A stretch of DNA of 20,158 nucleotides from Pseudomonadota bacterium (GCA_009786045.1 WQTY01000001.1:1-20158), one strand, 5' to 3'. Shown: positions 9,325 through 18,243, numbered from the stretch's first letter. Program-made: numbers and translations. The notes: a model not told the origin generated them from the sequence alone.

Positions 9325-9972
9325 TTGGGTCAGAAAAGTAATCCGACCGGTCTGCGTTTAGGCGTTATCAGAACTTGGTCGTCGAAGTGGTATGAAGAAG
9401 GGAATTATGCGAAGTGGCTCAAGGAGGATCTTCGTATAAAGAAGTTCATCAAGAGCGAGTATTACCATACGGGTATCAATCGCATTGATGTGGAGCGTGC
9501 GGCGAATAAGGTCAAGGTGAGTGTTTATACTTCCAAGCCTGGTGTCATCATTGGCAAGAAGGGCAAGGACGTTGAGAAGCTCAAGGAGCAATTGCGCCGC
9601 ATGAGCGACAGCGAAGTATTCCTCAACATTCAGGAGCTGCGCAAGGCTGAGATGGATGCTCAGCTGGTGGCGGAGAGTGTGGCCCGTGATCTTGAGCATC
9701 GTATCAGCTTTCGCCGTGCGATGAAGAAGCGCGTTCAGAGTGCTTTGAAGCTTGGCGCCAAGGGAATTCGAATCAATTGTTCTGGCCGTCTTGGCGGCGC
9801 TGAGATGGGTCGAATGGAGTGGTATCGCGAGGGACGCGTTCCGCTTCACACGCTTCGCGCAGACATCGACTATGGTTTTGCTGAGGCGAAGACAGCTTAT
9901 GGCATCATTGGTATTAAGGTGTGGGTATTCAAGGGTGAGATCCTCGGAGATCCGCTGCGTGTGAACGGTTAG
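9325..9972 (+). CDS. rpsC: 30S ribosomal protein S3 (TTG start)
   Basis: S3 sits at the mRNA entry channel and helps unwind mRNA. The protein is 215 residues. It has the family N-terminus [13 protein letters not shown] and a KH domain with [15 protein letters not shown] at about residues 73-87. The C-terminal S3 domain has [27 protein letters not shown]. The start codon is TTG 9325, supported by GGAGG at 9314-9318 with 6-nt spacing and by the exact match of the N-terminus to the family. Unlike most S10 operons, where rplP follows almost directly, a 176-nt spacer comes next. Confidence 0.97.
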   Translation: MGQKSNPTGLRLGVIRTWSSKWYEEGNYAKWLKEDLRIKKFIKSEYYHTGINRIDVERAANKVKVSVYTSKPGVIIGKKGKDVEKLKEQLRRMSDSEVFLNIQELRKAEMDAQLVAESVARDLEHRISFRRAMKKRVQSALKLGAKGIRINCSGRLGGAEMGRMEWYREGRVPLHTLRADIDYGFAEAKTAYGIIGIKVWVFKGEILGDPLRVNG

Positions 9973-10008
9973 TGTTTGGGTAAGTTGGGTGTGGGGGGGA
10001 GAAAAGCT

Positions 10009-10037
10009 TTGACAACGTGTCCGAGCTAATGTAGATT
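10009..10037 (+). promoter_or_regulatory. candidate internal promoter upstream of rplP
   Basis: TTGACA (10009-10014) and TAGATT (10032-10037) are separated by 17 nt inside the 176-nt rpsC-rplP spacer. The -35 is perfect and the -10 matches at 4 of 6. A start near 10044 would give a leader of about 105 nt containing the hairpin at 10121-10138. Confidence 0.45.
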
Positions 10038-10120
10038 CCCGCGCTTTGTGACGGTGAGATTTTTGTCTGACGTTGCATATGTGTCGAGGTAGTGAAAGCG
10101 CAAGCATAAGTTGGCGGATG

Positions 10121-10138
10121 TGCAGGTGTTCATCTGCA
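10121..10138 (+). promoter_or_regulatory. small hairpin touching the rplP ribosome binding site
   Basis: TGCAGGTG (10121-10128) can pair with CATCTGCA (10131-10138), with one G-U pair. The inner pairs would have to open for a realistic loop. The CAGGAG binding site of rplP starts inside the right arm, so folding could limit initiation. This is inference from pairing only. Confidence 0.3.
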
Positions 10139-10148
10139 GGAGCAGACG

Positions 10149-10562
10149 ATGTTAAGTCCTAAGAAAGTACAGTGGAGAAAGGTTCAGAAGGGGCGGATGC
10201 GCGGTAAAGCGTACCGTGGTTCTGATGTGAGTTTTGGAGAGTTTGGTCTGATGGCGCTTGAGCCGGGCAGGATTACCTCGCGGCAGATTGAGGCTGCCCG
10301 TATTGCGATGACGCGTCATGCCAAGCGTGGCGGTAATGTTTGGATTCGAATTTTTCCAGACAAGCCGATGACGCAGAAGCCTGCTGAGACTCGAATGGGT
10401 AAGGGCAAGGGCAATCCTGAGTATTGGGTAGCAGTTGTTCAGCCGGGTCGTATTTTGTATGAGGTGGATGGGGTAAGTGAGGAAGTGGCTCGCGAAGCTT
10501 TCCGTCTTGCGTCGAATAAGTTGCCTTTGAAGACAAAGTTTATTTGTCGGGAGCGTATGTAA
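10149..10562 (+). CDS. rplP: 50S ribosomal protein L16
   Basis: L16 positions A-site tRNA near the peptidyl transferase centre. The protein is 137 residues. It begins [17 protein letters not shown] and carries the L16 signatures [29 protein letters not shown] and [17 protein letters not shown] (described as regions around residues 60-103). ATG 10149 follows CAGGAGCAG. The stop codon shares one base with the start of rpmC (TAATG), so the two are likely coupled. Confidence 0.97.
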   Translation: MLSPKKVQWRKVQKGRMRGKAYRGSDVSFGEFGLMALEPGRITSRQIEAARIAMTRHAKRGGNVWIRIFPDKPMTQKPAETRMGKGKGNPEYWVAVVQPGRILYEVDGVSEEVAREAFRLASNKLPLKTKFICRERM

Positions 10563-10756
10563 TGAAAGCGATGGAGTTGCGCGAGAAGAGCCAGGCGGAG
10601 CTGAGCGGGCTTTTGGAGACGAGTCGGCGTGAATACTTTAAGTTGCGCATGCGTCAGGCGACGGGTCAGCTTGAGAAGGTGTCAGAGATGGTGAAGCTTC
10701 GCAAGGACATTGCGAGACTCAGCACGGTACTTCGCGAAAGCGAGTTAAGGGGTTAG
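10562..10756 (+). CDS. rpmC: 50S ribosomal protein L29
   Basis: L29 is a small helical-hairpin protein near the tunnel exit, next to L23. The protein is 64 residues from ATG 10562. It has [14 protein letters not shown] and the signature LRKDIARLSTVLRE. An in-frame upstream ATG at 10544 would add six residues inside rplP. The 10562 start overlaps the rplP stop by one base, has GGGAG upstream, and gives the usual length. Confidence 0.94.
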   Translation: MKAMELREKSQAELSGLLETSRREYFKLRMRQATGQLEKVSEMVKLRKDIARLSTVLRESELRG

Positions 10757-10758
10757 GC

Positions 10759-11028
10759 ATGGAAGGTACGAGTCGTAGCAATCGCAAGACCCGAGTGGGC
10801 ATGGTTGTCAGCAACAAGATGGAGAAGACGATCGTCGTCGTGGTTGAGCGTCGCGTTTTGCATCCGGTATATAAGAAGTATGTGAAGAGTCGTTCGCGGT
10901 ATATGGCGCATGACAACAGCAACAGCGCGCGTGTCGGGGATCATGTCCTGATTGTGGAGACGCGGCCGGTTTCTAAGAATAAGTGTTGGCGATTGAAAGA
11001 GATCATTCGTCGTGCCCCTGTTTTATAA
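10759..11028 (+). CDS. rpsQ: 30S ribosomal protein S17
   Basis: S17 is a primary binder of the 16S rRNA 5' domain with an OB fold. The protein is 89 residues. It has the family block [19 protein letters not shown] followed by HPVYKKYVK and the basic loop SRYMAHD. ATG 10759 lies 2 nt after the rpmC stop, with AAGGGG in the end of rpmC as the binding site. Confidence 0.96.
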   Translation: MEGTSRSNRKTRVGMVVSNKMEKTIVVVVERRVLHPVYKKYVKSRSRYMAHDNSNSARVGDHVLIVETRPVSKNKCWRLKEIIRRAPVL

Positions 11029-11057
11029 GCAGACTATTCGTTGAAGGGGAAATAGCC

Positions 11058-11426
11058 GTGATTCAGATGCAGTCAATGCTCTCGGTGGCCGATAATTCGG
11101 GAGCGAAGAAAGTACAGTGTATTAAGGTGTTGGGTGGATCCAAGCGCAAGTATGCGGGCATTGGCGATATTATCGTCGTGTCGATTAAGGAAGCCATTCC
11201 GAATTCGAAGGTGAAGAAAGGCGATGTGCATCAGGCGGTGATCGTTCGGACGGCGAAGGAGATTTCGCGTAAGGACGGCAGTTTTATCCGTTTTGATGGG
11301 AATGCGGCAGTTCTTATTGATGCGCAGAAGAATCCGATAGGGACGCGTATTTTTGGTCCTGTCGCGCGTGAGCTGCGTGCCAAGAGTTACGTCAAGATCA
11401 TCTCCCTTGCGCCAGAAGTACTCTAA
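11058..11426 (+). CDS. rplN: 50S ribosomal protein L14 (GTG start)
   Basis: L14 forms intersubunit bridges and is one of the most conserved large-subunit proteins. The protein is 122 residues, exactly canonical, beginning [18 protein letters not shown]. It has the signature region [18 protein letters not shown] and ends [17 protein letters not shown] chose GTG 11058 because of this match and AAGGGGA at 11044-11050. The frame is open back to 10983, but that part overlaps rpsQ. Confidence 0.96.
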   Translation: MIQMQSMLSVADNSGAKKVQCIKVLGGSKRKYAGIGDIIVVSIKEAIPNSKVKKGDVHQAVIVRTAKEISRKDGSFIRFDGNAAVLIDAQKNPIGTRIFGPVARELRAKSYVKIISLAPEVL

Positions 11427-11439
11427 GTCGAGGTATGAT

Positions 11440-11814
11440 ATGAAGATCAAAAAAGGTGATGTTGTCATCATTCTTTCGGGAAAAGAGCGCGGAAACAAAG
11501 GGCGTGTGTTACGTGTCGACACGAAGAGTGATCGTGTTTTTGTTGAAGGCCGCAATATCGTTCGCGTGCATCGCAAGGCGAATGCTGCTGGCCAGGAAGC
11601 AGGCATTATCAGCAAAGAGGCTGGCATTCATGCGAGCAATGTGGCGCTTTTCAGTGAGGCGCTTAAACGTGGTGTGCGTGTGTCCTCACGTTATGTTGGC
11701 AAGGATGATGCATTGTTTGGGACGAAGCATGCTGCCCTTGAGAGTTTTGATGAGCCAGTGTCGAGCGTGAGCAAGGTGCGGTTCTGTAAGAAGACCGGCG
11801 AAGTTTTTAAGTAG
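11440..11814 (+). CDS. rplX: 50S ribosomal protein L24 with internal extension
   Basis: L24 is an early assembly protein near the tunnel exit. The protein is 124 residues and opens with a typical KOW motif (MKIKKGDVVIILSGKERGNKGRVLRV). It then has FVEGRNIVRVHRK, the GIISKEAGIHASNVALF block and a final KVRFCKKTGEVFK. Between SNVALF and KVRF there are roughly 20 more residues than in the E. coli protein. ATG 11440 is 13 nt after rplN, with GAGG at 11430-11433. Confidence 0.94.
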   Translation: MKIKKGDVVIILSGKERGNKGRVLRVDTKSDRVFVEGRNIVRVHRKANAAGQEAGIISKEAGIHASNVALFSEALKRGVRVSSRYVGKDDALFGTKHAALESFDEPVSSVSKVRFCKKTGEVFK

Positions 11815-11840
11815 TACTGAATTGAAGGCAGGAGGAGTCT

Positions 11841-12380
11841 GTGACTCGGCTATATAAACGTTATACGAACGAGGTTGTGCCTGCGCTGAAGAAGGAATTT
11901 GGGTATACCAATCCTATGGAGGTGCCTCGTGTAGAGAAAGTCGTCCTCAATGTTGGTCTTGGTGATGCGATTAGCAATTCCAAGCTGATTGAGGTAGTGG
12001 TTAACGAGATCGGTGCTATTACGGGTCAGAGAGCAGTTGTGACGCGCGCCAAGAAGTCGATTGCGTCGTTTAAGCTTCGCCAGGGTATGCCGATCGGTGT
12101 GATGGTTACGCTTCGGCGTGATCGGATGTATGAGTTTTTGGATCGTTTGATGAATGTTGCTCTGCCCCGCGTGCGCGACTTTAGAGGCGTAAGTCCGAAA
12201 GCCTTTGATGGCAAAGGAAACTATGCACTTGGGATCAAGGAACACATCATTTTCCCGGAAATTGCGATCGACAAGATCGAGAAGGTGTACGGGATGAATA
12301 TCTGTGTTGTTACGAGTGCGCGAACGGACGATGAAGCGCGTGCTTTGATCAAGCATTTGGGAATGCCTTTTAGGAAATAG
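11841..12380 (+). CDS. rplE: 50S ribosomal protein L5 (GTG start)
   Basis: L5 binds 5S rRNA and contacts P-site tRNA. The protein is 179 residues, the expected length. It has [22 protein letters not shown], then [17 protein letters not shown]. The family block [20 protein letters not shown] is followed by [13 protein letters not shown] 11841 follows the strong site GGAGGAG (11831-11837) and begins MTRLYKRY, as in relatives. Confidence 0.97.
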   Translation: MTRLYKRYTNEVVPALKKEFGYTNPMEVPRVEKVVLNVGLGDAISNSKLIEVVVNEIGAITGQRAVVTRAKKSIASFKLRQGMPIGVMVTLRRDRMYEFLDRLMNVALPRVRDFRGVSPKAFDGKGNYALGIKEHIIFPEIAIDKIEKVYGMNICVVTSARTDDEARALIKHLGMPFRK

Positions 12381-12389
12381 GAGGTTGCG

Positions 12390-12575
12390 GTGGCACGAAA
12401 GGCGATGATAGAGAAGCAGCAGAAGAAGCCGAAGTATGCGGTGCGCAGCTATACGCGTTGTTCTGTTTGTGGTCGTTCGCATGCATATTTAAGGAAGTTT
12501 GGTCTTTGCCGTATTTGTTTCCGCATGCTTGCTCTTAGGGGTGAGCTTCCGGGCGTTACGAAAGCCAGCTGGTAG
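12390..12575 (+). CDS. rpsN: 30S ribosomal protein S14, zinc-binding type
   Basis: S14 is a late-assembly head protein. At 61 residues this is the short type Z (C+) form, with a zinc ribbon Cys24-x2-Cys27-x12-Cys40-x2-Cys43 (CSVC...CRIC). The long zinc-free form found in many Proteobacteria would be about 101 residues. GTG 12390 follows GGAGG at 12380-12384. In many bacteria a zinc-free paralogue is induced under zinc shortage, but none is in this window. Confidence 0.96.
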   Translation: MARKAMIEKQQKKPKYAVRSYTRCSVCGRSHAYLRKFGLCRICFRMLALRGELPGVTKASW

Positions 12576-12598
12576 GCTTACAGAAGGGGATAGACTTT

Positions 12599-12988
12599 AT
12601 GATGACAGATCCAATTGCGGATTTGCTTACACGAATTCGCAATGCACAATTAGCAAAACACGATAAGGTCACCGTCAAGACATCGCGTCTTCGCACTGAA
12701 ATTCTCCGAATACTGAAGGAGGAGGGGTACATTGAGGACTTTGTTGTGACGGATGGTGGTTTCGCGGTTGCTGAGGTCTCATTGAAGTATTACAAGAGCG
12801 AACCCGTTATACGTAATATTTCGCGTGAGTCGAAACCTGGCCGTCGCGTGTATGTGAAACATAGCGCGATACCCGAGGTTTTGGGTGGCCTTGGTCTCTG
12901 TATCGTTTCAACATCGCATGGTGTGATGAGCGGCAAGGAAGCGCGGGTGAAGAAGCTTGGCGGTGAATTGATCTGCACGGTTTACTAA
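12599..12988 (+). CDS. rpsH: 30S ribosomal protein S8
   Basis: S8 binds the central domain of 16S rRNA and in E. coli represses the spc operon. The protein is 129 residues. It has MTDPIADLLTRIRNAQLA at the N-terminus and the C-terminal block with GLCIVSTSHGVMSGKEARVKKLGGELICTVY (about residues 99-129). The first two codons are both ATG, so the true start could be 12599 or 12602. AGAAGGGGA lies upstream. Confidence 0.97.
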   Translation: MMTDPIADLLTRIRNAQLAKHDKVTVKTSRLRTEILRILKEEGYIEDFVVTDGGFAVAEVSLKYYKSEPVIRNISRESKPGRRVYVKHSAIPEVLGGLGLCIVSTSHGVMSGKEARVKKLGGELICTVY

Positions 12989-13002
12989 TACGAGGTATGG
13001 GG

Positions 13003-13566
13003 ATGAATGCTGAAGAGTTTAAGCAGTCGCGTATTGGTAAGATGCCTATCGCGGTTCCTGCTGGCGTTGAGGTGAAGGTCAATGGCCGTATGGTTTCTCT
13101 GAAGGGTCCGAAAGGGACGATAGCGCGGGAGTTTCACCCGTGTGTCGATATCCAGGAAGCAGATGGTCATTTGAGTGTTGTTTTGAAGCAGCTTGATACC
13201 GAGGGACGCGCTGTGAGTGGTTTGTGTCGTTCGATATTGAGCAACATGGTTGAGGGGGTGTCGAAGGGTTTTGAGCGTCGGCTTGATATCATCGGGACTG
13301 GTTATCGTGCAGAGCTGCGCGGTGCGAAGGAGATTTTTTTCGTCCTTGGCTATAGTCACCCGATTTTGTTTGAGCTGCCTGAGGGGGTGACGGCAGAGGT
13401 ATCGAAGGATAATAAGATTACGCTTCGTTCAGTGGATAGAGAAGTTATCGGGCGAACGGCTGCCAAGATTCGTTCTTTCCGCGCCCCAGAGCCCTACAAG
13501 GGCAAGGGCATTAAGTATGCTGAGGAAGTCATCCAGCGTAAGGCTGGCAAGACTTCTGGCAAGTAA
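13003..13566 (+). CDS. rplF: 50S ribosomal protein L6
   Basis: L6 lies at the base of the L7/L12 stalk. The protein is 187 residues from ATG 13003. It has SRIGKMPIAVPAGV near the N-terminus, then VKVNGRMVSLKGPKGT. The C-terminal signature region has PEPYKGKGIKYAEEVIQRKAGK. An in-frame ATG at 12997 is also possible, but its spacing to GAGG (12992-12995) is only 1 nt, against 7 nt for 13003. Either start adds a few residues before the usual SRIGK. Confidence 0.95.
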   Translation: MNAEEFKQSRIGKMPIAVPAGVEVKVNGRMVSLKGPKGTIAREFHPCVDIQEADGHLSVVLKQLDTEGRAVSGLCRSILSNMVEGVSKGFERRLDIIGTGYRAELRGAKEIFFVLGYSHPILFELPEGVTAEVSKDNKITLRSVDREVIGRTAAKIRSFRAPEPYKGKGIKYAEEVIQRKAGKTSGK

Positions 13567-13588
13567 GAGTTGTTGGGAGGAACAAGCA

Positions 13589-13960
13589 ATGAGTTGTGTA
13601 AGTAAGCAGAAGTTGGCGTTGCGTCTTCGTCGTCAGAAGTCTGTTCGTCGTCGGGTGCGTGGCACGTCGGCACGGCCCAGGCTTTGCGTATTTCGTAGCG
13701 ACAAGCATATTTACTGCCAGATCATCGATGACATGGCGGGTGTGACATTGTGTACGCTTTCGACGCTTAGCAAGGATATTAAGGCGCTTGTGAGCGGTAA
13801 GAAGCCTGTGGAGCAGGCGCGCATTCTTGGTTCTGAGCTGGCGAAGGTATGCCTTTCGAAGTCAGTGGACAAGGTATGCTTTGATCGTAATGGTTTCATC
13901 TATCACGGGCGTGTTGCGGCAGTTGCGGCGGGTGCTCGCGAGGGTGGTTTGAGTTTCTAG
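13589..13960 (+). CDS. rplR: 50S ribosomal protein L18
   Basis: L18 brings 5S rRNA into the large subunit. The protein is 123 residues from ATG 13589. It has the basic N-terminal arm (LRLRRQKSVRRRVRGTSARPRL), then CVFRSDKHIYCQIIDD and the C-terminal block CFDRNGFIYHGRVAAVAAGAREGGLSF. GGGAGG at 13575-13580 supports the start. The frame is open back to 13517, but that part overlaps rplF and is not L18-like. Confidence 0.96.
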   Translation: MSCVSKQKLALRLRRQKSVRRRVRGTSARPRLCVFRSDKHIYCQIIDDMAGVTLCTLSTLSKDIKALVSGKKPVEQARILGSELAKVCLSKSVDKVCFDRNGFIYHGRVAAVAAGAREGGLSF

Positions 13961-14014
13961 ATTGGCCATGGTCTTCGCGATTGTCGAAGGCTGGAAGAGC
14001 GAAGGAGATAGAGT

Positions 14015-14506
14015 GTGACAACGGCTCGCGTTACTACTGAGAGTGAATTAATCGAGAAGGTCGTTTTCATCAACCGTGTTGCAAAAGTTGTGAAGGGTGG
14101 TCGTCGTTTCAGTTTTGGCGCGATCGTCGTTGTGGGGGACGGACGAGGTCATGTTGGCTGTGCTCATGGCAAGGCCAATGAGGTTCCCGAAGCGATTAGC
14201 AAGGGCACGGAGCGTGCAAAGCGTTTGATGTCAAAGGTGACGGTTGTGGACGGGACTCTGCCGCATGAGGTGGTAGGTCGTTATGGTGCATCGAAGGTAT
14301 ATATGCGTCCTGCTGGCAAGGGAACGGGCGTCATAGCGGGCGGCGCAGTGCGTGCCGTTTTGGAAGCGTGTGGTGTGGAGAATGTCTTGTCGAAGTCTAT
14401 TGGCTCGACGAATCCGCACAATCTTGTTCGTGCAACGCTTGATGGTCTGCGTAAGCTTCAGAGCCGTGAGAACTACCTTGCGAAGCTTGGCAAGGTTCAG
14501 AGCTAG
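14015..14506 (+). CDS. rpsE: 30S ribosomal protein S5 (GTG start)
   Basis: S5 acts with S4 at the mRNA entry site and influences accuracy. The protein is 163 residues. The double-stranded RNA-binding block is clear ([32 protein letters not shown], about residues 11-42). It is followed by [10 protein letters not shown], then [16 protein letters not shown] and [15 protein letters not shown] 14015 follows GAAGGAGA. The 54-nt spacer after rplR contains a weak hairpin (CTTCG / CGAAG at 13973-13989). Its usual interface partner S4 is not encoded in the cluster. Confidence 0.97.
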   Translation: MTTARVTTESELIEKVVFINRVAKVVKGGRRFSFGAIVVVGDGRGHVGCAHGKANEVPEAISKGTERAKRLMSKVTVVDGTLPHEVVGRYGASKVYMRPAGKGTGVIAGGAVRAVLEACGVENVLSKSIGSTNPHNLVRATLDGLRKLQSRENYLAKLGKVQS

Positions 14507-14538
14507 GTGAGAATGGGAATTCAAACGGGAGCATAACG

Positions 14539-14724
14539 ATGCAAAAATTGAAGATTACGCGCACACGCAGTAGTATTGGCAGTGGTGATGGGCAGATAGC
14601 GACGCTCAAGCATCTCGGACTCCGCAAGCTGAACAGCACGGTGGTTGTTGAAGACACACCTGTCACGCGGGGCATGATTAAGAAGGTTGAGCACATGGTG
14701 AAGGTCGAGCCGGTCGTGGAATAG
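14539..14724 (+). CDS. rpmD: 50S ribosomal protein L30
   Basis: L30 is a small ferredoxin-like fold protein of the large subunit, absent from some lineages. The protein is 61 residues. It has [12 protein letters not shown], the conserved [11 protein letters not shown], and [28 protein letters not shown] at 14527-14531 precedes ATG 14539. Its position between rpsE and rplO is the standard one. Confidence 0.95.
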   Translation: MQKLKITRTRSSIGSGDGQIATLKHLGLRKLNSTVVVEDTPVTRGMIKKVEHMVKVEPVVE

Positions 14725-14755
14725 GCGAGGCTGTGATTGATACGAGAGGTAAATC

Positions 14756-15205
14756 ATGTATGATTTGAGTAATCTTAAGCCGTCGCCGGGCAGTACTCGT
14801 GACCGCAAGCGTGTTGGGCGCGGTATGGGCAGCGGTCAGGGCAAGACAGCGGGTCGTGGTCAGAAGGGTCAGAGGTCGCGGGCTGGCGGTAACGTACGTG
14901 TCGGGTTTGAGGGCGGACAGATGCCCTTGAGCCGGCGTTTGCCGAAGCGCGGATTTACGAATATTTTTTCGAAGGTCTATGCTATTGTCAATGTCAAGGA
15001 TTTGGAGCAGTTCGACGCTGATTCTGTCATTGATGTTGTTGCTTTGCGCCAGGCTGGTTTGGTACGGGGGCGGATAGACGGTGTCAAGATTCTTGGCAAT
15101 GGCAGCATTTCGAAGAGTCTGAAGATAGTGGTTGATGCAGTGAGTTCTTCTGCACGCGAGAAGATCGAGAGTGCGGGGGGCAGCATAGAGGTTTGTGGTG
15201 GCTAG
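14756..15205 (+). CDS. rplO: 50S ribosomal protein L15
   Basis: L15 is a late-assembly protein that reaches deep into 23S rRNA. The protein is 149 residues. It begins [39 protein letters not shown] (residues 1-39), the hallmark glycine/arginine-rich arm, followed by [18 protein letters not shown]. Its last 11 nt overlap secY, so secY translation is probably coupled to it. Confidence 0.96.
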   Translation: MYDLSNLKPSPGSTRDRKRVGRGMGSGQGKTAGRGQKGQRSRAGGNVRVGFEGGQMPLSRRLPKRGFTNIFSKVYAIVNVKDLEQFDADSVIDVVALRQAGLVRGRIDGVKILGNGSISKSLKIVVDAVSSSAREKIESAGGSIEVCGG

Positions 15206-16541
15206 CGGATTTTCAAACATGTTCAAAATCCCTGAGTTGCGCAAGCGTATTTTATTTACGCTTGCGCTTCTTGCGGTTTATCGCATCGGGTGTTTTATCA
15301 CGACGCCCGGTGTTGACAGAGAAAAGATGAATTCGCTGTTCGGCGGTGACAGTCAGGGGGTCATGACGCTGTTCAATTTTTTCTCTGGCGGCGCACTTGA
15401 GCAGATGTCGATATTTGCGCTTGGGATCATGCCTTATATCAGTGCATCAATTATTTTCCAGTTGTTGGGCGTCGTCGTGCCTGCGGTAGAACGCAAACAG
15501 AAGGAAGGTGATGCCGGCAGGCGTGTGATCAATCAGTGGACGCGCTATTTGACGCTGGGTATTGCGGTCATTCAGGGCGTTTTTATGACAACCTATCTTC
15601 AGAACCTGTCGAGTTCCGGTGATGTCGTCGGTCTTGTGACGATGGATAGCCGCATAGGTTTTGCTTTGTTAACAGTGTTGTCCCTGACGACGGGTGCTGT
15701 TTTCATCATGTGGCTTGGCGAGCAGATCAATGATCGCGGGATTGGCAATGGCATTTCGATGGTCATTTTTGCGGGTATTGTTGCCCAGCTGCCACGAGGG
15801 TTGTTTTCGCTCTATGAGCAGACAATAGGTGATCCAACGGGTGCAGTGGGGTTGTCCTTTTACCAGGTGTTGCTGCTTGTTCTCGTGGTGTTTGCGACGA
15901 TTGCGTTTGTGTGCTTCTTTGAGAGGGCACAGCGACGGATTCCGATACAGCATGCCAAGCGCATGGTGGGCAGGGAAGCCTTTTCGGGACAGGCATCTTA
16001 TCTGCCGCTTAAGATCAATACGGCGGGTGTTATCCCGGCTATTTTTGCGAGTTCGGTGCTTATGTTTCCGGCGACGGTTGCAGGCATGTTCCCGCAGACG
16101 GAGTGGCTGCAGGGCCTGCGAGTGGCGCTGATGCCCGGTGAGTGGCAGCATATTGTGGTTTACGTGCTGTTGATTGTCTTTTTCTGCTTTTTTTACACGG
16201 CAGTGGTTTTCAACCCAGTGGATGTGGCGGATAATCTGAAGAAGAGTCAGGCCAGTATACCGGGGATACGTCCTGGAAAGATGACGGCGGAGTATATTGA
16301 TACGGCATTGAGTCGCATCACAGTGGTGGGCGCGATTTATATGTCGGCGGTTTGTATTTTGCCTGAAATATTGGTGTCGAGTTTCCAGGTGAAGTTCTAC
16401 TTTGGCGGAACATCGCTTTTGATCGTGGTGGGCGTGTCTCTGGACACAGTGCGTCAGATCGAAGATCATCTTACGAACCGGCATTATGAGGGCTTTAATG
16501 ATCCATCCAACCGACCGCGCTTGCGTCGTTCAGCAGGCTAA
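15195..16541 (+). CDS. secY: preprotein translocase subunit SecY (GTG start)
   Basis: SecY is the channel subunit of the general protein-export machinery in the inner membrane, working with SecE, SecG and SecA. The protein is 448 residues with ten expected membrane segments. The first begins near [21 protein letters not shown]. Clear family blocks include the plug region ([27 protein letters not shown]), the cytosolic loop with [30 protein letters not shown], and [27 protein letters not shown] sequence (here FNPVDVADN). The start is GTG 15195 inside rplO, with a second GTG directly after it. Confidence 0.97.
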   Translation: MVASGFSNMFKIPELRKRILFTLALLAVYRIGCFITTPGVDREKMNSLFGGDSQGVMTLFNFFSGGALEQMSIFALGIMPYISASIIFQLLGVVVPAVERKQKEGDAGRRVINQWTRYLTLGIAVIQGVFMTTYLQNLSSSGDVVGLVTMDSRIGFALLTVLSLTTGAVFIMWLGEQINDRGIGNGISMVIFAGIVAQLPRGLFSLYEQTIGDPTGAVGLSFYQVLLLVLVVFATIAFVCFFERAQRRIPIQHAKRMVGREAFSGQASYLPLKINTAGVIPAIFASSVLMFPATVAGMFPQTEWLQGLRVALMPGEWQHIVVYVLLIVFFCFFYTAVVFNPVDVADNLKKSQASIPGIRPGKMTAEYIDTALSRITVVGAIYMSAVCILPEILVSSFQVKFYFGGTSLLIVVGVSLDTVRQIEDHLTNRHYEGFNDPSNRPRLRRSAG

Positions 16542-16550
16542 AGAGGAGCT

Positions 16551-17183
16551 ATGAAGAGACGTGTCATTTTGTTAGGCGCACCTGGTGCCGGAAAGGGAAC
16601 CCAGGCCAAGATGCTGGCGAGCGCGATGCATGTTCCGCATATTTCGACGGGTGACATGTTGCGCGATGCGGTCAGCCGTGGAACGGATCTTGGAAAGCAG
16701 GCTGAAACTTACATGCAGACGGGTGCATTGGTGCCCGATGCATTGGTCAATGGCATTGTGGCAGAACGCTTGGCTTCGGAGCTTGGTGGGTATCTTTTGG
16801 ATGGCTATCCGCGGACGGTGGGCCAGGCAGATGCGCTTAAGGAAGCGGGGGAACAGATTGAGGCAGCCGTTTTGATCGACGTGTCGGATGATTTGTTGGT
16901 GGAGCGGATAACGGGGCGTCTCAGCTGTCCTTCGTGTGGGGCTGTTTACCATCGCGTGAACAGGCCGCCACGCGAATCCGGCAAGTGTGATATTTGTTCG
17001 TCGGCGCTGACGCAGCGACCGGATGATACGGAATCCGTCGTGCGAAGTCGATTGGATGCTTACCACAAGCAGACGCAGCCGCTGGTTGATTATTATGAAA
17101 AGCTTGGCGTTTTGTACCGCGTTGATGGTACGACCTCAGTCGATGCTGCCTATGAAGAGATTCGCAGGGTGTTAGAGTTTTAG
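16551..17183 (+). CDS. adk: adenylate kinase, zinc-LID type
   Basis: Adenylate kinase interconverts ATP + AMP and 2 ADP, balancing adenine nucleotides in the cytosol. The protein is 210 residues. The Walker A loop is GAPGAGKGTQ at 9-18, the AMP-binding segment is HISTGDMLRDAV, and DGYPRT follows. The long LID domain carries four cysteines, Cys126, Cys129, Cys146 and Cys149 (CPSC...CDIC), the zinc-binding form common outside Gammaproteobacteria. GAGGAG upstream and ATG 16551 lie 9 nt after secY. In many genomes map and infA follow adk. Here the next gene is rpmJ after a 127-nt spacer. Confidence 0.97.
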   Translation: MKRRVILLGAPGAGKGTQAKMLASAMHVPHISTGDMLRDAVSRGTDLGKQAETYMQTGALVPDALVNGIVAERLASELGGYLLDGYPRTVGQADALKEAGEQIEAAVLIDVSDDLLVERITGRLSCPSCGAVYHRVNRPPRESGKCDICSSALTQRPDDTESVVRSRLDAYHKQTQPLVDYYEKLGVLYRVDGTTSVDAAYEEIRRVLEF

Positions 17184-17310
17184 TTTGGATGTGACGGGCC
17201 GCAGGTTGAATTTGCTTGCTTTCAGGTGTGTCTTTTGCTAGAAGCGCATGCCTTGTGATAGCGGTAAATTTTGTCGCATCTGCATGCATCATCGTTAAGG
17301 AGAGACGAAC

Positions 17311-17424
17311 ATGAAAGTTCGGCCGTCTGTTAAGAAGTTTTGTGATAAGTGTAAGTTGATTCGCCGTCATGGTGTTGTTCGGGTGATTTGTGATAATCCC
17401 CGACATAAGCAACGTCAGGGCTAA
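17311..17424 (+). CDS. rpmJ: 50S ribosomal protein L36, zinc-binding type
   Basis: L36 is the smallest ribosomal protein and folds around a zinc ion. I translated 37 residues from ATG 17311: [14 protein letters not shown], then [15 protein letters not shown] and PRHKQRQG. The zinc ligands are Cys11, Cys14, Cys27 and His32. It has the strong site AAGGAGA at 17297-17303 and lies 16 nt before rpsM. The gene is easily missed because of its size. Confidence 0.96.
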   Translation: MKVRPSVKKFCDKCKLIRRHGVVRVICDNPRHKQRQG

Positions 17425-17440
17425 TTAGGAGGGAAGCTGG

Positions 17441-17809
17441 ATGGCACGTATTGCTGGTATTGACTTGCCGCGCCGCAAGCGAATGGATATTGCTCTGACG
17501 AGCATCTATGGGATTGGTCGTAGCCGCGCGAAGCTTGTTCTCGCTGAGGCGAAGGTTCCTTTTGATCGCAGCAGTGACGATCTGTCAGAGGTAGAGATAC
17601 GTTTGATTCGTGACGTCATTGAAGCGCATTATCAGGTTGAGGGTGATTTGCGTCGCATGGTGCGCATGAATATTAAACGTTTGATGGATCTTGGGTGTTA
17701 TCGCGGGTTGCGTCATCGTCGCGGATTGCCTGTGCGCGGTCAGCGAACGAAGACAAACGCCCGTACGCGTAAGGGACCCAGCCGGGTTGTCATTAAAAAG
17801 AAGAAATAA
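17441..17809 (+). CDS. rpsM: 30S ribosomal protein S13
   Basis: S13 is a head protein that contacts P-site tRNA and bridges to the large subunit. The protein is 122 residues. It begins [26 protein letters not shown] and has the C-terminal signature [24 protein letters not shown], ending in a basic tail (VVIKKKK). AGGAGGG at 17427-17433 is a near-perfect binding site for ATG 17441. Confidence 0.98.
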   Translation: MARIAGIDLPRRKRMDIALTSIYGIGRSRAKLVLAEAKVPFDRSSDDLSEVEIRLIRDVIEAHYQVEGDLRRMVRMNIKRLMDLGCYRGLRHRRGLPVRGQRTKTNARTRKGPSRVVIKKKK

Positions 17810-17835
17810 TCAACTAGAGACAGAGAGGAACGACA

Positions 17836-18243
17836 GTGGCTAAAGTTAAGGCGAAGACAACCGGCAAGCGTGGTGTCAAGAAACAGGTCAAGAAAAATGT
17901 ACAGAGCGGTGTAGCGCACATTCGCTCGACATTTAATAATACGATCATAACGATAACAGATAATAACGGCGAAGCGGTTTCTTGGTGCAGCTGCGGTACG
18001 AAGGGCTTTAAGGGTTCACGTAAGTCGACGCCGTTTGCGGCACAGGTTGCAGCAGACGATGCGGCTCACAAGGCGATGGACCACGGGATGCGCTCGATTG
18101 CGGTTTATGCAAAGGGGCCAGGTTCTGGTCGTGAAGCGGCTTTGCGTGCGCTTCAGGCTGCCGGTCTGAAGGTGACGCTGATTCGCGACGTCACGCCAAT
18201 TCCTCACAATGGCTGCCGTCCTCCGAAACGTCGCCGCGTCTAG
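17836..18243 (+). CDS. rpsK: 30S ribosomal protein S11 (GTG start)
   Basis: S11 forms part of the platform near the E site. The protein is 135 residues. It has a lysine-rich N-terminal tail, then [32 protein letters not shown] and the C-terminal signature [16 protein letters not shown]. The segment that is usually W-A-S/T-A-G reads W-C-S-C-G here, with Cys51 and Cys53, which is unusual in my experience of the family. GTG 17836 follows GAGAGG. rpsD (S4), which normally follows, is missing. Confidence 0.97.
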   Translation: MAKVKAKTTGKRGVKKQVKKNVQSGVAHIRSTFNNTIITITDNNGEAVSWCSCGTKGFKGSRKSTPFAAQVAADDAAHKAMDHGMRSIAVYAKGPGSGREAALRALQAAGLKVTLIRDVTPIPHNGCRPPKRRRV

